From Bacteroidales bacterium (lineage in GTDB: Bacteria; Bacteroidota; Bacteroidia; Bacteroidales; F082), in contig JAILDR010000018.1 in NCBI GenBank assembly GCA_024689285.1, forward strand, positions 1-28,456: DNA of 28,456 nucleotides, in the 5' to 3' direction. The notes under the pieces were generated by a model that was given only the letters and a program-made list of their open reading frames with translations, was not told the origin of the DNA and ran no database searches. This document shows, piece after piece, positions 14,037 to 21,589 of the stretch. The position numbers and the translations under genes were made by a program. Position 1 is the first letter of the stretch. Each line of letters starts with the position of its first letter.

Positions 14037-17000
14037 TCAAGAACGCTTATGTTTAAGTGGGCAAAGATCTATTAATAGGTTGTCCTCTTCCTCTGGGGTC
14101 AATGAGCAATCCAAAGCTTCTGCAAGTTCTTCCTGTCTTGGCTGACCAAAAGTCAATCGGTACAATCCAAGTATACGCTTCATATTTTCATATCTCTGTA
14201 TATCCTGACTAAATTGGTAGAGCGGCACTATTCTCTCGACGCTCACCCCATCAGCATCAAAATGCCAACTTGGAACTATATCACACGGGAATTTTGCATT
14301 GGCCTTATCTTGTTCAGCCTTATCAAACAAATAATCCCAAGGATTATTCAGGCCTGCTACCGTTTTACCATATTTATCGGCAACTCGCTGACGAATCACC
14401 TTCCCTCTATACCTGTTAATACGTCCTTCTCTTTGCTCAAAATCAATAGGATTATTAGGAAGGTTCCAATGTATTATGCGTCTGCAATACCAATGGAAGT
14501 CCAAGCCTTCTTGTCCAATACTTGTGGTGGCAAGGACAAACGGGCGGAAAGGAGAGTTGAATGCCTCCCTGATATTTGTAGCTCGCACCTCACTTCCTTC
14601 ATTACTCTTAGCATTAACTCCAAACGCGGCAGCAAAATGTGATCGCATGTTGTGACGGACATCCTCGTCTTCAGATTCATTCTTACAAAAACTAGCAGCA
14701 TCATCAACCTTCATTCTTGTGGTTCGAATAGTTAATGCACGGCACAAAGCTGAAGTTATCCCTTCTATATCATCATAATCGTTACGGAGCAAAAACACAT
14801 ATTCATCCAAAACAGCCTGAATATTACCGTCGACACAATATGACAAGACTTTCTGCCAATAATCCATCTCTTTTCCTGAATACTGAATCTCTACAGCAGC
14901 GATGCTTTCTGGTTTATTGAACAAATCTATAAATGCCAAACCGATACGGAAAGCAGCTGGCAACACCTCATGGTCATCTGAATAATAACGCTTCAAGGCC
15001 CTATATGCACAAATAGCTGGCGAACCAAAAGACAAAAGCATCATGATTTTGGCTTGTTTGGCTGTCTCATTTGAGGTCGGTTTCTTGGGGAACGAGGGGA
15101 AGGACTTATCTTTCAATATTCTGCAAAGTCTGGGGATATACTCTTTTGTAAGTAGATTGTCCTTCTCTGAATTCTTATAATCTTTTTTAATTCTGTTCGA
15201 TACAGAGTCCAACCATCTGTTGTTGTATTTACTGTCCACAACCATTGGAAAACACCAACTGATATGTGTGCCTTCCCTGTCTTCATAATTACCATTCTGG
15301 AGACAAATCGCTTTGATCTTTTTTTGCAAATCCCCGCCAAACAGCTTGACTATCTGTTTGAATGTTTGTCCCTTATTAATGAATTGCAAGGGGTCAGCTA
15401 AATGTGCTAATGATCTGCTCGGATATGCCAGCAGAAGTGTTGTCATATTTTTTTCGTCTTTTGCAAACTTCAGCCTCCTGAGTGGTCTGCGGGCTGTGTC
15501 TCCTTGGTTTGCAACACGCTTATCTACGAAATACTTTATACCCTCATTATTTGGCAGTCTGCCAATGCTCATCTTTTCTGCTTCATACGAAACAAGTGTG
15601 GCAATCATCTTAGGGACCAACTTCCATGCTGAGAAAATGAGTGTTTTCGTAAACTTTTCTTGACCATAATATATTCCACCTTTTGGATATGGATAATATG
15701 GTAGCGCAGGAGGACACCAGAGCATTTTAGCTTCCTTCTCAACACCTCTCATTAGCAAATTTAGCTTCTCATTTGGCCAACGCTTAACTTTTGGGAAAAC
15801 ATATTTATTGACCTCGGTCAGATTAACGAATGCGTTTTTTAGACGTGCCAAGTCCATGTTCTGTGCTTTCTCGCCAACCTTATAGTCTCTAAGATAGGAC
15901 ATCGCGTATGGAGCTGACTTGGCATAGTCAATAGGGGAAGGGGCATGCTCGCCTTTACTCTCATAAATGGTGCAGAAAACCTTATCCAATTGGATGAAGT
16001 CATCAATCTCCTGTTTGGTGATAGGAAGAAGTCTATCCTTATTCACATCTACAATCATAGCATTTGGATCCTTCGAAGCTATGATTTTCTCTGTCCTTAC
16101 CATCACCATAGAATAGAAGTTCTGCAGATACTCCTTTAATCCTTTTATTTCTTCCATTATTGGAGAACGGTCTTTGGTATTGGCCAGCTGCAGCATGAGT
16201 GTATAGAGACGGTCACGTGCCTCTTCATATTTCTTCCAGTCAGGTTCTTGATCTGCATATAGGAATTTCAGCACTCGCATAAACTCTCTGTAATGCTGTT
16301 CTCCCTTGCTTTCATCATATTGGTTGGTAAACGCTTTAAAGGGTGTAGCGCTCAGCATGAGGACTTTTGCCTTTGTCTGTCCCAATACCTTTTGAGCAAT
16401 AGTAGACTGCTCACTTTGGTCTTTTGTCTCAATTAACTGGCTGTATCGCTGGAACTCATCCATAATATAGATATCAGCCTCTAATAATTCAAGGCACGCA
16501 TCCACCATCAGTTTTCGCAATGTCCCAACGGTTTCGTAGTATATGTCCGAGGTAACACAATTCCTTCTGAATGAAGGAAGTATAGCCTGTAATAGTTCCA
16601 TTAACGTCATCGGCATCTGTAAATCAAACAAGCGATAACATTCAGGTGCGCTCTTTATAGAAACTGGATAGTTTCGAACAGATTCAATAAACCGTTCCGC
16701 TACATTATCCCTAATCGCTTTTCGGGGATACCCTTCTTTCGTTGATTTCCAACTATCGACCCACCACGGTCCCATCATCAGCTTTGAGAGTTTGTCCTTG
16801 TATTGTTTAATCATGGGTTCTTCTTCCAGTATTGCATAGATAATGGCTCTTTCTCCCTTGATACCCATAGCGGATCTTTCGGTAAACGATGTGTCTGGAG
16901 TTAAAGAGTAAATATGTAGCGGAACATCAACACTAGTCGGTTTTAATGCAAGAAGAGTTATTCTGTCTACTTGACTGATAATACAATTCTTGTTACCCGT

Positions 17001-17282
17001 AAAATTTACTTTTGGCAAGTTCTGTGCCGCCAATTGCTTGTTGGAACAAATATAATACACGTTTAAGTAGTCCTTTTGATGGTGCATATCAGTAGCCCAT
17101 CGCTCGTATGCTTTTGCTATTACTCCTTTAGCGATCCAAGTCTTCCCCAACCCTACTTCATCCGCGACCAACATACGGTTTTGGTGGTCTTCATAGAAAC
17201 GACGGTCAATATAGTCCACAGTAGCCGATTGAAAATCACTCAACCGTTCTTTTACATTCTGTATTTCTTTTTCGTAAATCAT
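14037..17282 (-). CDS. Large SF2/SNF2-like helicase of a putative defence operon
   Basis: A 1081-residue helicase. Motif I is VADEVGLGKT (about 39-48), Walker B is IMDEFQRYS (about 273-281, DEFQ rather than DEAH), and motif III is SATPF (about 311-315). Motif V (TTSIGQEGLDF) and motif VI (QREGRINRYRG, about 950-960) come only near the C-terminus, so the lobes are split by about 600 residues of unrecognised sequence. I chose the ATG at 17282 because its ATGA overlaps the stop of the upstream PLD gene, a sign of coupled translation; a start at 17309 would add MEQIFSLRK. The motifs suggest ATP-driven movement on nucleic acid. Defence role inferred from partners and AT-rich composition. Confidence 0.85.
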   Translation of the reverse strand: MIYEKEIQNVKERLSDFQSATVDYIDRRFYEDHQNRMLVADEVGLGKTWIAKGVIAKAYERWATDMHHQKDYLNVYYICSNKQLAAQNLPKVNFTGNKNCIISQVDRITLLALKPTSVDVPLHIYSLTPDTSFTERSAMGIKGERAIIYAILEEEPMIKQYKDKLSKLMMGPWWVDSWKSTKEGYPRKAIRDNVAERFIESVRNYPVSIKSAPECYRLFDLQMPMTLMELLQAILPSFRRNCVTSDIYYETVGTLRKLMVDACLELLEADIYIMDEFQRYSQLIETKDQSEQSTIAQKVLGQTKAKVLMLSATPFKAFTNQYDESKGEQHYREFMRVLKFLYADQEPDWKKYEEARDRLYTLMLQLANTKDRSPIMEEIKGLKEYLQNFYSMVMVRTEKIIASKDPNAMIVDVNKDRLLPITKQEIDDFIQLDKVFCTIYESKGEHAPSPIDYAKSAPYAMSYLRDYKVGEKAQNMDLARLKNAFVNLTEVNKYVFPKVKRWPNEKLNLLMRGVEKEAKMLWCPPALPYYPYPKGGIYYGQEKFTKTLIFSAWKLVPKMIATLVSYEAEKMSIGRLPNNEGIKYFVDKRVANQGDTARRPLRRLKFAKDEKNMTTLLLAYPSRSLAHLADPLQFINKGQTFKQIVKLFGGDLQKKIKAICLQNGNYEDREGTHISWCFPMVVDSKYNNRWLDSVSNRIKKDYKNSEKDNLLTKEYIPRLCRILKDKSFPSFPKKPTSNETAKQAKIMMLLSFGSPAICAYRALKRYYSDDHEVLPAAFRIGLAFIDLFNKPESIAAVEIQYSGKEMDYWQKVLSYCVDGNIQAVLDEYVFLLRNDYDDIEGITSALCRALTIRTTRMKVDDAASFCKNESEDEDVRHNMRSHFAAAFGVNAKSNEGSEVRATNIREAFNSPFRPFVLATTSIGQEGLDFHWYCRRIIHWNLPNNPIDFEQREGRINRYRGKVIRQRVADKYGKTVAGLNNPWDYLFDKAEQDKANAKFPCDIVPSWHFDADGVSVERIVPLYQFSQDIQRYENMKRILGLYRLTFGQPRQEELAEALDCSLTPEEEDNLLIDLCPLKHKRS

Positions 17283-19144
17283 TTTGCGTAGACTGAAAAT
17301 TTGTTCCACATATCAAGAAACTCTTTACTCAAAAGGCGTTTCCCGTCTTTTCCATTGACGTTCTTAAGTCTTTCCACGTTCTCTTTAATATTGACTAAAG
17401 CGGTCTTATCCCTACTTGCTGCAAGCATTAATCGTTCATAAATAGGAAGAGAATACGGCTGAATGCTGCTGTTATTTATTGATTGTCGGCCAATCTTTTG
17501 ATCAGATCCAATTTTTTGCATTTCAATGTCCAACCTGTCATCAAGACAAAACATGAGATATCGCATAATCTTTTCTTCATTATCTAGTATTTCTGCCATA
17601 ATCCTACCATGTCTCTCTTCCGGGACAGTAATCGGCAGATGAAGTAGAAATTCTTTTTCAATGTCACTCCATGTTACCGAAACCCTCATGAAAGCAGATA
17701 GCTTTTGACAGCATAGTGGTTTGAAGGAATGCTCATTACTATCTGTCAATATCCATTTGTCTTCCTCATTAGAGAAAGGTGAAAATACAACTTTTACATG
17801 AGCGTATTTTGCATTGAAAGTTTCCCACGCCTTCCGGTTAACAACAACATGAGTGACATACTTTTCTTGGGAATCCAGGATATAATTACCATCATAAGGC
17901 AAATGTGAAACATCATACATTATGCTCCTAAACCTTTTTTCCTTCTCTTTTCCCTCGTCTATGGTAGCAGAATTCTTGATAGTATATTGCTTGATAAGAG
18001 GTGCGTCTGGATTTAGCAATGATTCCAAGACGCTTTTTGGAGATGTCTCTTCGTGATTACTACGCAATTGCACCTGTGCTTCATAATTCGTCCTCAATCC
18101 CCCCTGAGTGCTGTTGGTGGAACCAATAAACCAATTGTTCCATTGGCTCCAATCCTTTCCTAATGCAGCTTTTGCGATAAAGATTTTTGCATGTAGACTT
18201 ATACTACGTCCTAAAGACTCATCTTTGGGCTGACCGCTTTCGTATTCCTCGTAATCAGATGCCTCTTCAAACATGGGGTTCCATTGATAACAATCCCATT
18301 TCTCCAGAGTTTCAGGGGCTATCCTATCCAATTCATATTCCCTGCTAACAAGAATAGGTTTCTTCTTTATCCCTTCTGCCATTTTACCATAAAGGAAATT
18401 AAGGGTCGTGTCGTCAATAAAAGGGCTGATAACCATCAACTCGTAATATTTGTCACTCCTTAGCAAAGGGGAAACATCCTGTTTATTGAAGGTGTAAGGC
18501 CAGAATATTGCAGGTTTTGAGTCAAAGGGATTTGGAGCAGAGAATCTAACTCGTTTTAGCTCCTTGGAGAACTGCTTAATAATTTTATTACGTTCCGTTT
18601 GACTCATTAAGGCTGTCATCATCCTGATAAGCGAGGCATTATCGTCATGCTCATTACCCGTCTGATAACTATCCATTGAAACGGCGATATCAAAGTCGGT
18701 AGCCGCTGTCATGTTTCTGCTCATAACAATGAGCTTATACTTGTATTCTTGTGAATCAAGCAGGTTTTCATAACGAACCAGCCAGACTTTCGGATGGAAA
18801 TTTTGATTTGGACTGTTTAATTTGATATTCCAGATGTTTTGGTCTAAAAAGCCCATTAGCATTGAATAGGCACATTTGGCGGAAATGTTATTCTCATGAA
18901 CAAACACGAAGAGCTTTTCCCTCACCTTATCCAAGGCGTCGAGCATATCGGTCCGCAGGTTTCTTAAATCCGTGGTCTCTGACAGATATTTCCCATGAAA
19001 TAATGCCAATGGTATGCCCATCAGTACTTCAAGATCTAAAGAGTATGTTGTACCAATGGCCCATGAAGTTTGCCATCCTTCATCCGGCATTAGAATTCGT
19101 CCATAGTCTATGCGGTTTGTATGCTCTAAAACTTTCTCGTTCAT
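17279..19144 (-). CDS. Phospholipase D-like protein with two HxK half-sites
   Basis: A 621-residue protein with two PLD-type half-sites. The first is FHPKVWL (H117, K119), followed by MSRNMTAATDFD (141-152). The second is LHAKIFIA (H318, K320), followed by GSTNSTQGG (341-349). The Asp of the classical HxKx4D motif is absent from both, as in many divergent PLD nuclease-like proteins. No signal peptide or membrane span, so cytosolic. PLD folds next to helicases are usually nucleases (for example DrmC in DISARM or NgoFVII-type enzymes), so a nuclease is the best guess, unproven. The gene begins 2 bases after the DUF6361-like gene and overlaps the helicase ATG. About 250 C-terminal residues have no recognised domain. 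Confidence 0.82.
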   Translation of the reverse strand: MNEKVLEHTNRIDYGRILMPDEGWQTSWAIGTTYSLDLEVLMGIPLALFHGKYLSETTDLRNLRTDMLDALDKVREKLFVFVHENNISAKCAYSMLMGFLDQNIWNIKLNSPNQNFHPKVWLVRYENLLDSQEYKYKLIVMSRNMTAATDFDIAVSMDSYQTGNEHDDNASLIRMMTALMSQTERNKIIKQFSKELKRVRFSAPNPFDSKPAIFWPYTFNKQDVSPLLRSDKYYELMVISPFIDDTTLNFLYGKMAEGIKKKPILVSREYELDRIAPETLEKWDCYQWNPMFEEASDYEEYESGQPKDESLGRSISLHAKIFIAKAALGKDWSQWNNWFIGSTNSTQGGLRTNYEAQVQLRSNHEETSPKSVLESLLNPDAPLIKQYTIKNSATIDEGKEKEKRFRSIMYDVSHLPYDGNYILDSQEKYVTHVVVNRKAWETFNAKYAHVKVVFSPFSNEEDKWILTDSNEHSFKPLCCQKLSAFMRVSVTWSDIEKEFLLHLPITVPEERHGRIMAEILDNEEKIMRYLMFCLDDRLDIEMQKIGSDQKIGRQSINNSSIQPYSLPIYERLMLAASRDKTALVNIKENVERLKNVNGKDGKRLLSKEFLDMWNKFSVYAK

Positions 19145-19146
19145 TT

Positions 19147-20436
19147 CTAATCAATATTGTTCAGTCCATCATACAAGTCTTTCACAATGCTTAATGCCGA
19201 AGCATAACGATAGTTGATAAGTCCAAGACCCACCCATTGTTCTTTCTTGATTTCATCCATATCCTGGCCTTTTTCAATTTTCAGGAAACGACTTTTCGCT
19301 TTCTTGTTCCATCGCTCTTGTGTTTCCACTAAGCTACACAATTTATCTTCTATCTCGTCCCAGGACCTTGACTTACGGACAAGATTCTGAACTTCAATTA
19401 GAAACTTTTCTGTGGGAGATTTGACGTTGGTGCCAACCATGCACTTACATATATCGAAATTCTCTGAATCCATCATTCTATCATTCCGCGTAGAATACCA
19501 CTTTCGGCCTTGTTCCCGTAAATCCGCAATATATTTCTCTGACGCATCGGTATTAACGCGCAGCAGCAGATTATATGCAACGTGTATGCCGTAAAGGAAT
19601 AAGGAAAGGTCGTGAGACATAATCAAATTTTCACGAAGAGTATTGTTCTCTATTTCATCCAAACTTGTCCTGATAAAATGAAGCATCTGGTTACAGAGTG
19701 GGTCTTCTGAATTATAATTGCTTGAAGCAGAAAGGTACTTCTCCCAGAGAGAATTAGATGAAACCAACGCAGCAGGAAGACTGTCAGGAGTATATCTTTT
19801 AAGACGGTCTCGTAAAATCTCAGCCTCAATACGTGATAATGTCAAGCCATGATCTCTAATATATTGCCGCCAATCTGGTGTATATGAAACACCCTCAAAG
19901 CCATAGCCTTTATATTCCCCTTGTTCTTTGGTTGTATCATCACCTCTATTGTTTGAAAGCAATTCCTCCATAGTTGAGTGTTTGTTCAAAAGCAGCTGAT
20001 CAAGAGTGCTGTCTGTTTTGATGAGATGAAGACGGGTCATGCCGTTCCAATAGATTTCCGAAGGTTGCCTCTTCAGGATGCCACTTCTATTTACTTTACC
20101 GAAATAACTCTCTTCACTTCGTTCTGAATGTTCATCATAGAAATTTATGATAATCTTGTTCGTTTCTTCCTCTGCTTTTTTGAAATAGTCTTTTCCTGAT
20201 TTCGACTTATTAGAAGCGATTTCGTTATCTTCTAGGATATATGGGGTGATAAAGAAATACTTGGCTCTAGTATAGAGGGTAGAAAAACCCGGGAACACCT
20301 TGTTTGACATTGCGTCACGAATAATACCAACACCCAATTCGTCAACAACACCTCCCATGCCCATCAGGTCCATAAATTTTCTAATACGGTCTCGATGTCT
20401 TGGTGAAAAGTCTATCCATCCTATTTGTGATGCCAT
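19147..20436 (-). CDS. DUF6361-like protein, first gene of the putative defence operon
   Basis: A 429-residue cytosolic protein. The N-terminus, IGWIDFSPRHRDRIRKFMDLM (5-25), VVDELGVGIIRDAMSNKVFPG (30-50) and STLYTRAKYFFITPYIL (52-68), matches from memory the uncharacterised DUF6361 family, as does SGILKRQPSEIYWNG (118-132). No catalytic motif is visible. Residues 103-110 (HSERSEES) look like the translation of a dispersed bacterial DNA repeat, set in a low-conservation loop. It is preceded by a -7 box at 20505-20512 and lies 2 bases before the PLD gene. Conserved linkage with a helicase and a PLD protein would suggest a sensor or adaptor, but this is a guess. Confidence 0.75.
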   Translation of the reverse strand: MASQIGWIDFSPRHRDRIRKFMDLMGMGGVVDELGVGIIRDAMSNKVFPGFSTLYTRAKYFFITPYILEDNEIASNKSKSGKDYFKKAEEETNKIIINFYDEHSERSEESYFGKVNRSGILKRQPSEIYWNGMTRLHLIKTDSTLDQLLLNKHSTMEELLSNNRGDDTTKEQGEYKGYGFEGVSYTPDWRQYIRDHGLTLSRIEAEILRDRLKRYTPDSLPAALVSSNSLWEKYLSASSNYNSEDPLCNQMLHFIRTSLDEIENNTLRENLIMSHDLSLFLYGIHVAYNLLLRVNTDASEKYIADLREQGRKWYSTRNDRMMDSENFDICKCMVGTNVKSPTEKFLIEVQNLVRKSRSWDEIEDKLCSLVETQERWNKKAKSRFLKIEKGQDMDEIKKEQWVGLGLINYRYASALSIVKDLYDGLNNID

Positions 20437-20504
20437 AATCTTTATTTTATATGAACTACAACAAACATTTTCTACAGGACCTTCATCCTTTAAGAATCAA
20501 CATG

Positions 20505-20512
20505 CAAAGTTA
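20505..20512 (-). promoter_or_regulatory. -7 box for the DUF6361/PLD/helicase operon
   Basis: Read on the minus strand this is TAACTTTG, matching TAnnTTTG, 69 bases before the ATG at 20436. A TTG lies 16 bases further upstream, shorter than ideal. It suggests the operon is transcribed separately from higBA, although no terminator is visible in the 228-base gap after higA. Confidence 0.5.
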
Positions 20513-20664
20513 TAAAAAAGCTTATTTCCAACCGGGAAAGAAACACTTTAATCGGACAAAAGTTCAATTTCGATTCCTAATTTGTTGAAGAGGGCTTACT
20601 GCACAGCACTTTTCAAAGGCTCTTCTTTGAGTATTTTTTAGTCCATGAATTGAAATGGTTTCAT

Positions 20665-21027
20665 TTAGCACCCCATCATCGCCGCAGGCGTAATGTTCAA
20701 AGTGCGGCAAAGCAGACGAGCTATTTTCAAAGTCGGCTCTGCCCTACCAGTCACATAATCGTTGACTCGCGAAGGACTGACACCGATAAGGGACGCCAAC
20801 TGCTTCTGCGTCATTTCCTTTTCTTCGAGAGACAATTCTATCAAGTCGGCCACAGAAGGCTTCGCAATAGGATAATGCTCCTTCTCGTACTCAATCACAA
20901 CATTTGACATCATGGTCAATTCCACAGCGTTTCTGTCATTAGCGGGTGTCTCATCTGTAACCAACGGAAGTAGTTCTTCTATTCTCGCTAAAGCGAATTC
21001 GTATTGTTCTTTCGTGATTCTGCTCAT
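20665..21027 (-). CDS. higA: HigA-type antitoxin, XRE-family repressor
   Basis: A 120-residue protein with a C-terminal helix-turn-helix of the XRE family (MTQKQLASLIGVSPSRVNDYVTGRAEPTLKIARLLCRTL, about 72-110) after an N-terminal helical region. It is located 12 bases after higB, the toxin-first order typical of hig modules. It should neutralise HigB and repress the shared promoter. The HTH placed at the C-terminal end and the length fit the HigA proteins paired with HigB_toxin-family (PF09907-type) toxins. Confidence 0.9.
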   Translation of the reverse strand: MSRITKEQYEFALARIEELLPLVTDETPANDRNAVELTMMSNVVIEYEKEHYPIAKPSVADLIELSLEEKEMTQKQLASLIGVSPSRVNDYVTGRAEPTLKIARLLCRTLNITPAAMMGC

Positions 21028-21039
21028 ATTGCTTTCCTC

Positions 21040-21339
21040 CTATATTGTTGAAACATCGATTTTGTCATAATCGCTATGGGTGCCTACGTACCGAATAAAA
21101 ATATGTCCTATCGTGAATTTTACCACCACCACGAGACGGTATTTGTTTCCCCTAATATTGAACACATATCGTTGGTTTCCTACATAATCCGTAGCTGGAA
21201 AATCAGTTTTGATGTCAGAAAGGTTCTTCCATTCCGCCTCCTCGGCGATTTCATACCAGCGTTCCAAGGCTGTTTTCGCGTCGGCATGTCCTTCCGATTC
21301 ATAGAACTCGACCAGTTTTTTATGTGATACAATTCTCAT
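21040..21339 (-). CDS. higB: HigB-type toxin (RelE-fold mRNA interferase)
   Basis: A 99-residue protein with the HigB_toxin-family signature: an N-terminal helix with FYESEGHADAKTALERWYEIAEEAEW, then NQRYVFNIRGNKYRLVVVVKF and the C-terminal IFIRYVGTHSDYDKID. Members cleave mRNA on the ribosome. The gene appears complete. The -7 box at 21348-21355 is so close to the ATG at 21339 that the transcript would be nearly leaderless, which may keep toxin translation low. The pair sits directly upstream of, and on the same strand as, the helicase/PLD operon. Confidence 0.93.
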   Translation of the reverse strand: MRIVSHKKLVEFYESEGHADAKTALERWYEIAEEAEWKNLSDIKTDFPATDYVGNQRYVFNIRGNKYRLVVVVKFTIGHIFIRYVGTHSDYDKIDVSTI

Positions 21340-21347
21340 AGCGGCTG

Positions 21348-21376
21348 CAAAAATAGGAATAAATTTTGAAAAACAA
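21348..21376 (-). promoter_or_regulatory. Promoter of higBA
   Basis: Read on the minus strand: TTG (21376-21374), 18 bases, TATTTTTG (21355-21348). The -7 box ends 9 bases before the higB ATG, leaving only a few bases of leader. HigBA autoregulation at this site is expected from the family; no clear palindromic operator was identified. Confidence 0.55.
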
Positions 21377-21569
21377 TATAATCAACGATATTTATTTTGA
21401 TTTCTGGAAGAATTCATCTTTGCCACTTCCGCATACCTTCGGCGCGTCTCGTCGGCCAGTCATTTAAGGTTCAAGCTCATTCAGCCCAGCACCTCGCATT
21501 CGTCTTCTCCCACGAATATTTTTTCTGACGAAATTTTCCATAGTTAGAATAATGTTTTGTAATTTCCCG

Positions 21570-21577
21570 TATCTTTG
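21570..21577 (+). promoter_or_regulatory. -7 box for the ftsX operon
   Basis: TATCTTTG matches TAnnTTTG and ends 13 bases before the ATG at 21590. The rest of 21340-21569 holds only the higBA promoter region and no gene I can support. Confidence 0.6.
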
Positions 21578-21589
21578 CCGTTTCAAATC

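Noticed and set aside
13963..14145. 60-codon plus-strand ORF starting MKHDCTSETQLKLKQLKQ
   Set aside because: Its sequence is produced by the GTTTCA array and then by antisense to the helicase 3' end; no promoter and no family resemblance.
17283..17309. Upstream start for the helicase gene at 17309 (MEQIFSLRK)
   Set aside because: The ATG at 17282 forms an exact ATGA overlap with the stop of the PLD gene, matching the tight packing of the operon. The longer form remains possible.
14037..20436. Calling the locus DISARM
   Set aside because: DISARM needs a DrmB (DUF1998) protein and usually a methyltransferase; neither is present, and the DUF6361-like protein is not a DISARM part.
21395..21550. 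Possible gene remnant on the minus strand between higB and ftsX (peptides MENFVRKNIRGRRR and LADETRRRYAEVAK)
   Set aside because: Two short peptide-like runs in different frames separated by stops; no known family recognised, too short to support a pseudogene.
21575..21589. TTG start for ftsX at 21575
   Set aside because: It lies within the TATCTTTG -7 box, so it would not be in the mRNA from that promoter.
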